Assembly: GCF_002770595.1 (NCBI RefSeq)
Contig: NZ_CP022986.1
Coordinates: 1,860,001 to 1,924,000 of the forward strand
Source: Chryseobacterium camelliae
GTDB taxonomy: Bacteria > Bacteroidota > Bacteroidia > Flavobacteriales > Weeksellaceae
DNA: 64,000 nt
Direction: 5' to 3'
The notes under the pieces were generated by a model. It saw only the letters and a program-made list of their open reading frames with translations. It was not told the origin of the DNA and made no database searches. The stretch's first letter is position 1, and every line of letters starts with the position of its first letter. Below, one piece after another: positions 9,502-18,286 of the stretch. A program made the translations under genes and the position numbers.

Positions 9502-9509
9502 CAAAATTA
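9502..9509 (-). promoter_or_regulatory. -7 element of the 9476-5205 operon
   Basis: The minus strand reads TAATTTTG, an exact TAnnTTTG match, 26 bp before the ATG at 9476. Confidence 0.5.
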
Positions 9510-9557
9510 TGTAAAGTAAATTACCCCTGCAAACATTTATACCATATTGAAGGACAA

Positions 9558-10178
9558 TTAATAATTTCTTATTGTAATATGGTAACAGCTTTGCTGCCTT
9601 TCCTTGATGTACAGGATCATACCTTTTTTAAGGTAGTATTGCAGGACCTTTTCAAGGGCAATTTCCATTTTAGGATTGTATTTCAGCACATCATTAAAAC
9701 GTATGTATGAAATATCGAACGAGTTTCCATAATTGTGGGAACTGATACCGATAGCCGCATTGGCATTGACACGCCTCAGGCGGCACTGGTCTTCCAGCGT
9801 CCGCGTAAGGGAGGAAACCGTAAAGGTATGGCCGCCAGTTTCCCTGCTGAATCTTGCTCCCATCTTTTCGAGCGTGCTTTTAGCCTTTCCTACCATGTAT
9901 GGCCTGCTGTAATCCAGTTTCTGGATCTTATATCCTTTGCCGTTTTTCTGGATCTTTTTCAGCTTTCCGCTGGCAATGTATTTCTGAACCATCGGAGCAT
10001 CTTCCAGCAACCTGATCCCGAAACTTCTGGCAGCATCCAGATGCGGCTGATACAGCGGGGTCACTTCCACCCTCATCATTTGTTTTATATCGTAGCACGG
10101 AAGCTTTTTTTTAGAAACCTGAGCAAGAGAAAGGCTACCGAAACCCGATAATAAGACAGCAAGCAGGACTTTTTTCAT
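9558..10178 (-). CDS. Secreted DUF5715 / M15-like peptidase
   Basis: 206 residues with a signal peptide ending near SLAQ. The motif SSHNYGNSFDIS matches the SxHxxGxAxD zinc site of M15 D-Ala-D-Ala peptidases, and a late His in CYHITI fits the third zinc ligand. Bacteroidota proteins of this kind are annotated DUF5715. It probably trims peptidoglycan peptides in the periplasm. It stands alone, transcribed away from aqpZ. The fold call is good; the substrate is inferred. Confidence 0.75.
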   Translation of the reverse strand: MKKVLLAVLLSGFGSLSLAQVSKKKLPCYDIKQMMRVEVTPLYQPHLDAARSFGIRLLEDAPMVQKYIASGKLKKIQKNGKGYKIQKLDYSRPYMVGKAKSTLEKMGARFSRETGGHTFTVSSLTRTLEDQCRLRRVNANAAIGISSHNYGNSFDISYIRFNDVLKYNPKMEIALEKVLQYYLKKGMILYIKERQQSCYHITIRNY

Positions 10179-10334
10179 GAATCACCCTTTAATTTTACAT
10201 AAAAATAAACATTTATGCCGTACAAGTCAAAAACAATATACATATCATGATAGCATTTAATATAAAAAATGGGATTAAAAATCAATAATAAACCAATTTA
10301 AAGCTGGATTAACATAATATCTTTTATTTTATAA

Positions 10335-10368
10335 TTGATTTTATTCTGAATTTAAAATTTTAAATTTG
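10335..10368 (+). promoter_or_regulatory. aqpZ promoter
   Basis: TTG at 10335-10337 and TAAATTTG at 10361-10368 with a 23-bp spacer, followed by ATG at 10391. The -7 is an exact flavobacterial match; the spacer is on the long side. Confidence 0.45.
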
Positions 10369-10390
10369 ACTGAATTTAAAAACACATTGA

Positions 10391-11107
10391 ATGACTAAAA
10401 AATTATTCGCCGAATTTTTCGGCACGTTCTGGCTTGTATTCGGAGGTTGTGGCAGCGCCGTTTTTGCTGCCGGTATTTCTGATATAGGAATCGGCCTTCT
10501 GGGTGTTTCCCTTGCTTTCGGGCTCAGTGTACTTACAATGGCTTATGCGGTCGGCCATATTTCCGGCGGGCATTTCAATCCTGCGGTTTCTTTTGGCTTA
10601 CTTGCAGGCGGAAGGTTTCCGGCTAAAGAACTCATCCCTTACGTTATAGCTCAGTGCATCGGTGCCATTGCTGCCGCAGGATGCCTGTATATCATCCTCA
10701 ACGGCGCAGGTCCTGTCCATTTTACCAGGCCGGGTGATTTTGCCACTAACTTTTACGGTGAAGCCGTTTATAATGGTAAAGCATTCGGGATGGGTGCTGC
10801 TTTCCTGGCTGAATTCCTTCTAACCGCTTTTTTCCTTATTGTAATTCTGGGATCTACAGACCGGTGGGCCAACGGGAAATTTGCCGGTATAGCCATCGGA
10901 CTGGCATTAACGCTGATCCATCTGATTTCTATTCCGATCACAAATACATCCGTGAATCCGGCACGATCTCTTTCACAGGCTATATTTGTAGGCGGAGTGG
11001 CCATTTCCCAGCTCTGGCTGTTCTGGCTGGCTCCTATTGCCGGCGGGGTAACCGGTGGGCTTATTTACAGGTACCTGATGCAGAAGGACACAGAAGAACC
11101 TGTATAA
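10391..11107 (+). CDS. aqpZ: Aquaporin Z (MIP family water channel)
   Basis: 238 residues with six transmembrane helices. Both pore half-helices carry NPA motifs ([10 protein letters not shown] and TSVNPARSL). The start [20 protein letters not shown] is typical of AqpZ, and Arg follows the second NPA as part of the selectivity filter. It conducts water across the inner membrane for osmotic balance. It is monocistronic, with its own promoter and a strong terminator directly after the stop. Confidence 0.96.
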   Translation: MTKKLFAEFFGTFWLVFGGCGSAVFAAGISDIGIGLLGVSLAFGLSVLTMAYAVGHISGGHFNPAVSFGLLAGGRFPAKELIPYVIAQCIGAIAAAGCLYIILNGAGPVHFTRPGDFATNFYGEAVYNGKAFGMGAAFLAEFLLTAFFLIVILGSTDRWANGKFAGIAIGLALTLIHLISIPITNTSVNPARSLSQAIFVGGVAISQLWLFWLAPIAGGVTGGLIYRYLMQKDTEEPV

Positions 11108-11110
11108 TCC

Positions 11111-11143
11111 AAATAAATCCTGCTTTGCGCAGGATTTATTTTG
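11111..11143. terminator. Bidirectional terminator between aqpZ and the convergent gene
   Basis: A perfect 13-bp stem AAATAAATCCTGC/GCAGGATTTATTT with a 5-nt loop lies 3 bp after the aqpZ stop. T-rich flanks occur on both strands. It overlaps the last codons of the convergent gene ending at 11136. Confidence 0.85.
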
Positions 11144-11681
11144 TTTTTCTGATTTCAAAAGGATTCCTGAAAATAAGTTCCTCATGCTTTCCTTTGATCT
11201 CCATTTTTCTGTACAACAGGCTCTGTGCCATTTTACGAAGGAAAAGATCTTTATCGTTCAGCTTCCAGTAAGAGTCCTCATGCACCTTTTTCGGCTGGCG
11301 TATGCTGTAGAACTCCGTGTCCCAGGTATCTGCATTATGATAAAATTCAATGATCCCGCAGTGTTCAGGAATCAGCGAATGATCCACCATCCCCATGGGA
11401 AGCAGGAAGCTGAATGCATTGCACACATAATCCCCGCAGGAAATCTTGTCGTGCTTCAGAAATTTTTCTCCGGTTACCGCATGCGTATAGGATTTCTTAA
11501 AATCGTTTTTAAAATCACTTTTTGACAGCTTGATCTCAATTTCATGGCTGTAGCCGTCCATATCAATAATCAGTACATCTGCTTCCCAGTCTGCCTGAAA
11601 ATGGTTCGTCAGCACGATTTCCTTTTCAAAATTGCAGTGACTGTGGATAAAAGCATGTACCAGCTCTTCAATCTTCAACAT
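11136..11681 (-). CDS. Unknown protein with a PD-(D/E)XK-like motif
   Basis: 181 residues, soluble. The segment WEADVLIIDMDGYSHEIEIKLS has an Asp followed by E-x-E-x-K spacing (ADV...EIEIK), resembling PD-(D/E)XK nuclease-fold cores such as MmcB-like repair proteins. Next comes a Lys/Asp-rich helix (SDFKNDFKK). The remainder is unfamiliar. A nuclease-fold DNA-processing role is possible but unproven. It converges on aqpZ and shares its terminator. Confidence 0.6.
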   Translation of the reverse strand: MLKIEELVHAFIHSHCNFEKEIVLTNHFQADWEADVLIIDMDGYSHEIEIKLSKSDFKNDFKKSYTHAVTGEKFLKHDKISCGDYVCNAFSFLLPMGMVDHSLIPEHCGIIEFYHNADTWDTEFYSIRQPKKVHEDSYWKLNDKDLFLRKMAQSLLYRKMEIKGKHEELIFRNPFEIRKTK

Positions 11682-11699
11682 AAAATAATCTCTAACCTA

Positions 11700-11823
11700 A
11701 ATAAATTCACAATAAACTCAAAAAACCTACCCCAAAATACTCCATACCCTAAAACACCCGCACTCTTTACTCTCCCACGCTCCAACACTCCTACTCTCCA
11801 ACACTAAAACTCTCCCATACCAT
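11700..11823. repeat. Low-complexity C/A/T-rich intergenic element
   Basis: The stretch is almost free of G on the + strand and contains repeated words such as CTCCAACAC and CTCTCC. A related element on the opposite strand lies at 18938-19000. No coding potential is seen. Confidence 0.55.
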
Positions 11824-12822
11824 CTACTGTTCACTCACCAGCAGGCTACACCCTCTGATATCAGAATGGTCTATCCTTCCCAGCACCTGAAAGCGGTCTT
11901 CCGTCACTTTCCCCAGATCCTGCGTGGCAATAAAAGCACATGAATGGATATTGGCCAGGTCGATGATGTTGATGGCTCCCGTCCTTCCCTCTTTTTCATA
12001 GGCAAAAGGATCTTCTGCGTTCCTGATCATTACTTTCATCCAACCTGGGCAACGGTATTCGTTTTTCCCTAAGGAATAGGCCTGGGAAAGCAGTTCTGTC
12101 ATCGAATATTCCGAATAAATCTTATCCGTTCTGAATCCCTGCTGCAATATGCTGAGCAGCTCATCCTTGGTCATTTCTTCTTTCCGGCCTTTCATGCCTC
12201 CGGTTTCGATAACGATCAGCTGTTCCGATGGGTCTAATATCTTTTCTCCCTGTTGATCGGTACAGTAATCCAGGAAATCAAGCAATGCAAAGGAAACCCC
12301 GAAAAGAATGACCTTCCTGCCTGCGAGCGTATTCAGCAGTTCCAGAAGCTCTGCATGATTGTATAAGAAATACCCGTTTTCCGGCTTACCGGATTTCTGC
12401 ATCAGGTCATCCACCATATAAATCAACGAGGAGTTCTGCCGTTCAAGATAGCTGGGCAGCAATCCGAGGAAAATATAGTCTTCAGGCGGCCCGATGAACT
12501 GACTGAAACTTTTCTCAATGCTTTCCTTGTACATGTTTTCATCGGCAATATAATGCCTGGAAAGATTCATCCGGGTTGTCCCCGAACTCTGAAAATACAG
12601 TTCCGGCAATGCCTGCTGATCTGAAACAGCATGGTTCTTGAACATTTCGATCGGCAGAAACGGGATGTCTGACAGTCCCTTTACCTCATCCGGGTTGATC
12701 TTCAGGTAATCCACAAATTTCCTGTATACGTCAACATGGTTATACTGATAACGGAATGTTTCCAGGGCAGCCTTTAAAAATTCCGGTTCAGTTCTGATAT
12801 CGAATATCTTGCTCGCTAACAT
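11824..12822 (-). CDS. LuxE/PaaK-like acyl-protein synthetase family protein
   Basis: 332 residues. YFQSSGTTRMNLSRH matches the Ser/Gly/Thr-rich P-loop of the adenylate-forming LuxE family. ETGGMKGR and SEYSMTELLSQAY are further family motifs. LuxE-type enzymes activate an acyl group and pass it to a protein or partner. No LuxC/LuxD partner is nearby, so the acyl substrate is unknown. In flavobacteria such genes are often called acyl transferases. Confidence 0.85.
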   Translation of the reverse strand: MLASKIFDIRTEPEFLKAALETFRYQYNHVDVYRKFVDYLKINPDEVKGLSDIPFLPIEMFKNHAVSDQQALPELYFQSSGTTRMNLSRHYIADENMYKESIEKSFSQFIGPPEDYIFLGLLPSYLERQNSSLIYMVDDLMQKSGKPENGYFLYNHAELLELLNTLAGRKVILFGVSFALLDFLDYCTDQQGEKILDPSEQLIVIETGGMKGRKEEMTKDELLSILQQGFRTDKIYSEYSMTELLSQAYSLGKNEYRCPGWMKVMIRNAEDPFAYEKEGRTGAINIIDLANIHSCAFIATQDLGKVTEDRFQVLGRIDHSDIRGCSLLVSEQ

Positions 12823-12894
12823 AGAAATATGATATTTAACACTCAGTATGAATAAGTTATCATAAAGGTATTGTTTTTTACTGATTTTTTACTT

Positions 12895-13005
12895 CAAAAT
12901 TTAATTTTTGGTAAGCTTCTTGCAACTATCAATGCGGAATATGGATTAAAAACAAGGATGAATATATTTCATTCGGAGATTACCTCGCAAGGGGTAATTT
13001 TTTTT
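12895..13005 (+). ncRNA. Possible small RNA ending in an orphan terminator
   Basis: Between lpxH and the LuxE-like gene, both on the minus strand, the plus strand has a hairpin ATTACC/GGTAAT (12979-12998) followed by seven T, a good terminator with no plus-strand gene to serve. Just before it is a second small hairpin, ATGAA/TTCAT (12958-12972). A weak -7-like TAATTTTTG lies at 12902-12910. The 5' end is a guess. Confidence 0.3.
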
Positions 13006-13009
13006 GTCT

Positions 13010-13777
13010 TTACTCGAATGTTTTCAGCTCAAATTCCTGTTCAAATACCCCATAGGTATAGTAAGATATCCAGTCGCCCAGGTTAATGTATTTTGCCTTA
13101 TCTTCCAGCGTAAGAATCATAGGAAGGTGTCGGTGGCCGTAGATAAAATAATCAATCTGCTGTGTTTTCAGCTTTTCCTTGGAATAGATGACCAGGAACT
13201 CTTTATCTTCACCCAGGAATTCCTTATCCTCTTCCCCGGAGATCATTTTATTCTTCTGGGACAGATACAATGCAATCTTCATCGCAATATCAGGGTGCAG
13301 CCATTTGAACGCCCACTGGGCTACCGGATTGGTAAACAATTTTTTCATACGCTTGTAGCCTTTATCACCGGGACCGAGGCCATCACCATGAGCCAGCAGG
13401 AACTGTTTCCCGCTGATTTCAAAATACTGTTTCTGGTAGAATACGGTGCATCCAATCTCCTCTTCCAGGTAATCCTTCATCCACAGATCATGGTTACCTA
13501 CGAAAAAGTAAATCTGCACACCGCTGTCTTTAAGTTCAGCAATTTTTCCGAGGACCCGAACATACCCTTTCGGAATCACATAGGTCCATTCATGCCAGAA
13601 ATCAAACAGGTCCCCCATAAGGAAAAGAATCTGGGCATCCTTCTTGATTCCGTCCATCCAACGGATAAATTTCTCTTCCCGTACTTTGCTGGATTTAGGA
13701 TCCGGAGCCCCGAAATGCTGGTCTGAAGCAAAATAAACCTTTTTCCCGGGTTCTAGGTTGATGATGGTCTTTAACAC
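13010..13777 (-). CDS. lpxH: UDP-2,3-diacylglucosamine diphosphatase (LpxH-like)
   Basis: 255 residues. The calcineurin-like metal ligands appear in order: SDQHFG, GDLFDFW, GNHD, a central His (LLAHGDGLG) and GHRH. GDLFDFWHEW is typical of LpxH. It should cleave UDP-diacylglucosamine to lipid X in lipid A synthesis at the inner membrane. The gene is 20 bp downstream of queD and probably cotranscribed. Confidence 0.88.
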   Translation of the reverse strand: MLKTIINLEPGKKVYFASDQHFGAPDPKSSKVREEKFIRWMDGIKKDAQILFLMGDLFDFWHEWTYVIPKGYVRVLGKIAELKDSGVQIYFFVGNHDLWMKDYLEEEIGCTVFYQKQYFEISGKQFLLAHGDGLGPGDKGYKRMKKLFTNPVAQWAFKWLHPDIAMKIALYLSQKNKMISGEEDKEFLGEDKEFLVIYSKEKLKTQQIDYFIYGHRHLPMILTLEDKAKYINLGDWISYYTYGVFEQEFELKTFE

Positions 13778-13797
13778 CGAATGACTTTTTGAATGAG

Positions 13798-14244
13798 TTA
13801 CTGATTATCCTCTGCAAACCACTCTCCATAAGAGTTTTCCGTTTCGTGAAGTTTAAGATAGGCCAGGGAAATTCCGGCCGGAAGTTTTGACCTTATTTTG
13901 GATGCAATGGCATACAGCATATTTTCACAGGTAGGCTGGAATGTACAGTAGATCACTTTGTGCCCCTGTTCTTCCAGGTTGTCCCCGAGTTCTTTATGAG
14001 GGGAAAGCGCATTGACAAGAACCGCATGATCCCACACATCCACTATTTCAGATTTTACGATGCTTTTGATATCACCGAAATCCACCACCATCCCATTCTT
14101 GGGATCCTCCAGATCATTAACAGGCCTTCCCTTCACCGTTACAAACAGTTTGTAGGAATGCCCGTGCATATTCTTACATTTACCGTCGTAATTATACAGT
14201 ACATGAGCGGTTTCAAATGTAAAAATTTTTGTAATACGTATCAT
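13798..14244 (-). CDS. queD: 6-carboxytetrahydropterin synthase (QueD/PTPS family)
   Basis: 148 residues. Zinc ligands are His in FETAHVL and the HGH of MHGHSYKL; the catalytic Cys region is CKNMHGH; and the conserved C-terminal Glu is in LKLHETENSYGEW. It converts dihydroneopterin triphosphate to carboxytetrahydropterin for queuosine. A -7 element TATCTTTG ends only 4 bp before the ATG, so the mRNA is probably nearly leaderless. Confidence 0.92.
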   Translation of the reverse strand: MIRITKIFTFETAHVLYNYDGKCKNMHGHSYKLFVTVKGRPVNDLEDPKNGMVVDFGDIKSIVKSEIVDVWDHAVLVNALSPHKELGDNLEEQGHKVIYCTFQPTCENMLYAIASKIRSKLPAGISLAYLKLHETENSYGEWFAEDNQ

Positions 14245-14248
14245 AATG

Positions 14249-14256
14249 CAAAGATA
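14249..14256 (-). promoter_or_regulatory. -7 element of queD
   Basis: The minus strand reads TATCTTTG, 5 bp from the ATG at 14244, an exact match to TAnnTTTG. Confidence 0.55.
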
Positions 14257-14511
14257 AGGAATTTGATTTGAGTTTTATTGGGCTGCATACTGATAACAAA
14301 CGGAATACCCTAATCCTTTCAATGGTATGGCACGGAAAAGAGGCAGAATTGGCTGTTATTCCGGAAGCGGAATTCCGGATCTGCTGATAAATGAACTGGT
14401 GCTCTGTACTGCGGCCCAGCAAGCATGACGGAAGAAGATACCCGTCTATCCAGGCCATCAGGAATCAGGGTCTGGAAGATCATAGAATCCCTAACAATTT
14501 CAGATCACAAG

Positions 14512-15321
14512 CTATAATATCTTCACACTTCTTTTTCTTACCGTATGGGCAGAAAAATATCCCAGCGCACCGTTACTTATATTACCTGGCGGGTTGGCAG
14601 GCGTAATTCCGCCACCGGGCCCACCGCCTGAAAGCTGAAGCAAAGCGGAATAAAAAGTATAGACATTCTGGTCAATACACTGCATTTCAACATGAATGGT
14701 ATCCCCGGCCACTACTTTCACATCATCCGGATTATTACCATTGTCGTTGGGCAACAGCAGGGGTCGCTGGTTCAGCATTCCATTATTCACGTTATCCGAA
14801 AATTCAGTGAAGTAGATTTTTGAATTGCTGTTAATGCTGTATTTAAAAAGATACCGGTTTCCCAAAGTCTGGGGATCGGTAAAAACCGGTAAGAGAGTAT
14901 AGCTTTTTTCACCTCCGACAGTAAAGGAATCCTGTTCCAGACCGTCAAAATCCACGGCTTCGGGCATGGTGCTTGTGGAAACATATTCTTTTCCATCTGC
15001 CTGTATTTTCAGTGTATAGGTCTTTCCTGCCTGTCCGGCAAAAGCTGAAGTACGGTAAGTTCCGTCCCCTATATACTGCAGCGTTTCGGCTTGTCCGGCA
15101 TTATCACTCAAAACTACCTGTGCATTCTCTATTGCAGGATATTGGTTGGCTTCTGTAAATGCGACAGATCTTGTAATTTTCACGTAATACGGACCGGCCT
15201 GGTCAGTTACATTTCCTTCGATGACGATCTTTCCGCTTTGGTCTTCCAGGTTGAGGTCGATTTCCTTTTCACAGGAGGTAACCAGAAACAGGAACAGTAT
15301 AATTAAAAATATATTTTTCAT
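14512..15321 (-). CDS. DUF4249 outer membrane lipoprotein
   Basis: 269 residues. The signal peptide ends in a lipobox (FLVTSCEKE) and is followed by the DUF4249 start IDLNLEDQSGKIVIEG and beta-rich Ig-like sequence. DUF4249 lipoproteins are encoded directly downstream of TonB receptors in Bacteroidota and probably act as surface accessory proteins. Here the gap to the receptor is 8 bp, so the two are cotranscribed. The substrate is unknown. Confidence 0.85.
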   Translation of the reverse strand: MKNIFLIILFLFLVTSCEKEIDLNLEDQSGKIVIEGNVTDQAGPYYVKITRSVAFTEANQYPAIENAQVVLSDNAGQAETLQYIGDGTYRTSAFAGQAGKTYTLKIQADGKEYVSTSTMPEAVDFDGLEQDSFTVGGEKSYTLLPVFTDPQTLGNRYLFKYSINSNSKIYFTEFSDNVNNGMLNQRPLLLPNDNGNNPDDVKVVAGDTIHVEMQCIDQNVYTFYSALLQLSGGGPGGGITPANPPGNISNGALGYFSAHTVRKRSVKIL

Positions 15322-15329
15322 AGGTAAGT

Positions 15330-17663
15330 TTAAAATTTGAAATTATAGGTGATGTTCGGCACCCAACGGAATAACGAGGTCTGTATGGCCCTTGTCGTTC
15401 CGGGTTTATCTGGATTGTCTTCAAAAGTAATTGCATACGCATTTTGTCTCCCGTACACATTATAGACTCCGAATGACCAGGAGCCTTTGAAACGTTTGTT
15501 GGATTCCGGCTCGTACGTGGCACTCAGGTCCATTCTGTGATAAGCCGGCATCCTGTCTGCATTCCTGTTGCTGTACTGGAAAACCGTCTGTCCGTTCAGT
15601 TGATATTTTCCGGTAGGAAAAGTCACAGCATTCCCGGTGCTGTATACAAATAATCCTGAAAAAGACCACCTCGGATTCAGCTGATAGGTTGCCACAACGG
15701 AAAGGTCATGTGTTTTATCCTGTCTTGCATTATACCACTGATCATCATTGATCCCGTTTATTTTCCGCTCTGTTTTTGATAAGGTATAGGAAATCCATCC
15801 GGTCAGTGCTCCGCTTTTCTTTTTGGCAATAAGTTCCAGTCCGTACGCCCTGCCTTTCCCGAATAATAATTCGCTTTCTACGTCAGCAGCAGTATCGAAC
15901 GTAATCTGCGCCCCGTTTTTATAATCAATCTGATTCAGCATCGATTTGTAATAGATTTCAGCATTCAATTCATAATTGTTATTATTGAAATTCCTGCTAT
16001 ATCCTGCACTTACCTGATCTGCAATTTCAGGTTTTACGGTGTAGCTGCTTCCGATCCATTGGTCAGTGGGGTTTCCGCTTCCGCTGTTACTTAACAGATG
16101 TAAGTTCTGCGTATTCCTGGAATAGCCCGCTTTTATACTGCTTACTTCATTAATTCTGTAATTGGCTGTGATCCTCGGTTCAAGATTAACATACGTTTTA
16201 CCGATTTTCCCCTTTTCCAGATATTCCGAATCAGTTACAATTCCGTTTTCATACGTGTTGAAAGTATCCCCTCCTAAAATACTGAATAATGAAAGCCTCG
16301 CTCCGTAATTGATGGTCAGCTTTTCCGTTGCTTTAAAATCATCATTGATATACAGCGCATTTTCCCAGGAATATCTCGGATTCCTCGGGTAGCTGGTCAC
16401 GCTGGTTCCTGAAGCGCTGCTCGGCGTTATGGTATGGTAAATGGATTGCAAGCCAAACTTTACATTATGGCTGTTTCCGGCAAACCATGAAAAATCCTGT
16501 TTCAGATTCCAGTCTTCAATCTTAGAATCCAGACCGAAAGTATTGTTGTTGCTGCTCAGGGCAACATTATAATTGTAATTGCTGTAGATGAATGATGTGT
16601 TGGAAAACAGCTTGCTGTTGATGATGCTGTTCCAGCGTAAAGTTGCCGTGGTATTGCCCCAGTCTGTAGAAAAAGTATTGCCTAAGCCCAAAACATCCCT
16701 TCCGAAATAGCCTGATAAGTAAAGCCGGTTATTATCATTAATCTGGTAATTGGCTTTCAGGTTTAAATCATAGAAATATAATTTGCTGTCTTTAAAATCA
16801 TCGGTTGCTTTCAGAAAGACATCGGCATAGGTCCGTCTTCCCGAAACAATAAATGACGACTTTTCTTTCTGTATGGGACCTTCAACACTCAGCCTGCTGC
16901 TTATCAAGCCGATTCCGCCGTTTATATTGTAATCTTTGTTATTCCCGTCCTTCATTTTAACATCAAGCACGGATGAAAGCCGGCCTCCGTACTGGGCAGG
17001 GCTGTTTCCTTTGATGATGCTTACATCTTTCAGTGCATCACTGTTGAAGGTACTGAAAAATCCCAACAGATGCGATGCATTATACACAGCTGCCTCATCC
17101 AGAAGGATGAGATTCTGGTCTGTTGCGCCGCCCCGAACGGAAAAGCCGCTGCTTCCTTCGCCGTTACTTTTGATTCCTGGTAAAAGCTGGATGGTTTTCA
17201 TCACATCTTTTTCACCAAACAGAACGGGAAGCCTGTCAATCTGTTTAATGCTCAACGTTTCTGTTCCCATTTGTGCCGTGGAAAGATTCTTATCTTTTTT
17301 TACGGCCGAAACAACTACTTCGTCTATTTCTGCAGTTCTTTCCTGCCCTTCCTGTTCCAGCTGAATATTCTGTTTGATATCCTGCTCAACATTCACGGTT
17401 TGCCGGAAATCTTTGAATCCGGGGTTGGAAACCACTAATGTATAGGTACCTTTAGGTAAAGAGAGGGAGTAAAATCCGTATTCGTTGGCAACGACAGCAA
17501 TCTTTGGATCTTCGGCAACTTTTACGGAAACACCCAGGAGCAATTCTCCGTTTTTTTGGTCTCTGACTGTCCCGCTTACCGAATATTTCTCCTGCGCGAG
17601 AACAAATGAACTGAAACAAACTGCTGCTATGGAAGCGGCAACTTTCAGGGATGATATGTGCAT
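15330..17663 (-). CDS. TonB-dependent receptor with carboxypeptidase-regulatory domain
   Basis: The frame extends upstream to 17753, but the sensible start is ATG at 17663 (MHISSLKVAAS), which begins a clean signal peptide ending FVLAQ; about 777 residues remain. Domains: carboxypeptidase-regulatory-like (VSGTVRDQKNGELLLG), plug (GFSVRGGATDQNLILLDEA) and beta-barrel. It has no partner SusD, but DUF4249 follows at 8 bp, a known flavobacterial pair. It imports an unidentified ligand through the outer membrane. Confidence 0.9.
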   Translation of the reverse strand: MHISSLKVAASIAAVCFSSFVLAQEKYSVSGTVRDQKNGELLLGVSVKVAEDPKIAVVANEYGFYSLSLPKGTYTLVVSNPGFKDFRQTVNVEQDIKQNIQLEQEGQERTAEIDEVVVSAVKKDKNLSTAQMGTETLSIKQIDRLPVLFGEKDVMKTIQLLPGIKSNGEGSSGFSVRGGATDQNLILLDEAAVYNASHLLGFFSTFNSDALKDVSIIKGNSPAQYGGRLSSVLDVKMKDGNNKDYNINGGIGLISSRLSVEGPIQKEKSSFIVSGRRTYADVFLKATDDFKDSKLYFYDLNLKANYQINDNNRLYLSGYFGRDVLGLGNTFSTDWGNTTATLRWNSIINSKLFSNTSFIYSNYNYNVALSSNNNTFGLDSKIEDWNLKQDFSWFAGNSHNVKFGLQSIYHTITPSSASGTSVTSYPRNPRYSWENALYINDDFKATEKLTINYGARLSLFSILGGDTFNTYENGIVTDSEYLEKGKIGKTYVNLEPRITANYRINEVSSIKAGYSRNTQNLHLLSNSGSGNPTDQWIGSSYTVKPEIADQVSAGYSRNFNNNNYELNAEIYYKSMLNQIDYKNGAQITFDTAADVESELLFGKGRAYGLELIAKKKSGALTGWISYTLSKTERKINGINDDQWYNARQDKTHDLSVVATYQLNPRWSFSGLFVYSTGNAVTFPTGKYQLNGQTVFQYSNRNADRMPAYHRMDLSATYEPESNKRFKGSWSFGVYNVYGRQNAYAITFEDNPDKPGTTRAIQTSLFRWVPNITYNFKF

Positions 17664-17821
17664 TATTACAATTTGAAATAAAAATACTAAAAATAAACAG
17701 AACACATTCCCGTAACCTGAAAACACGGGTGTATCTAAGCACAAAACTGACAAAAGAAACTGATTTTATCCGGAGATGAGTCCGGAGATCGGAGCAGCAA
17801 AAAATCACATCAATTATATGA

Positions 17822-18211
17822 TTACAATGACAAGCCAGTTATCCAGTCATTTCCCGGCCTTCTGATCTTTTGTGTATGCTTTTCCATTAAGATCCAGAGC
17901 GTACGCGATTCCACCACCAGTTCGCCTTTACAATAAAACTCTACTTTCCTGGGCTGCCGGATTCCTTCCGGCACCTCAGGATACGTCTTTACAGTGAGTA
18001 TGTCATCCAGGTATACCTGTTTTTTGTACCGGATATGGTGATCGAAAAGCATCCAGATGTCCTCTTCATATTCGGTCCCGGATTTCAAAAGGTCCCAGTG
18101 TGCTGCGGCAACCATAGCTACCCAATGTACATACTGCACATTATTCACATGGTTATTCCCATCAATATGTTCCTCTGTAACGGTGATTTCTGTTTCATAT
18201 ACCAGGCTCAT
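17822..18211 (-). CDS. Hotdog-fold acyl-CoA thioesterase
   Basis: 129 residues. EEHIDGNNHVNNVQYVHW matches the 4HBT family core, with Asp and His/Asn near the catalytic helix. It should hydrolyse short- or medium-chain acyl-CoA. Length agrees with YbgC/FadM-like enzymes. It is divergent from the ComF gene and its own partner genes are not evident. Confidence 0.88.
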   Translation of the reverse strand: MSLVYETEITVTEEHIDGNNHVNNVQYVHWVAMVAAAHWDLLKSGTEYEEDIWMLFDHHIRYKKQVYLDDILTVKTYPEVPEGIRQPRKVEFYCKGELVVESRTLWILMEKHTQKIRRPGNDWITGLSL

Positions 18212-18286
18212 GTTCTTTACTTTTTATGAATTCCGGTCAAATATATTAACTTTTAAATTTTATCTTAGCATTACAAAACACATATA

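Noticed and set aside
11700..11823. Plus-strand ORF through the C-rich element
   Set aside because: The sequence is low complexity and the frame has no plausible protein features.
14213..14458. 81-residue minus-strand frame upstream of queD
   Set aside because: It overlaps the queD promoter and start, and has no protein-like composition or partner.
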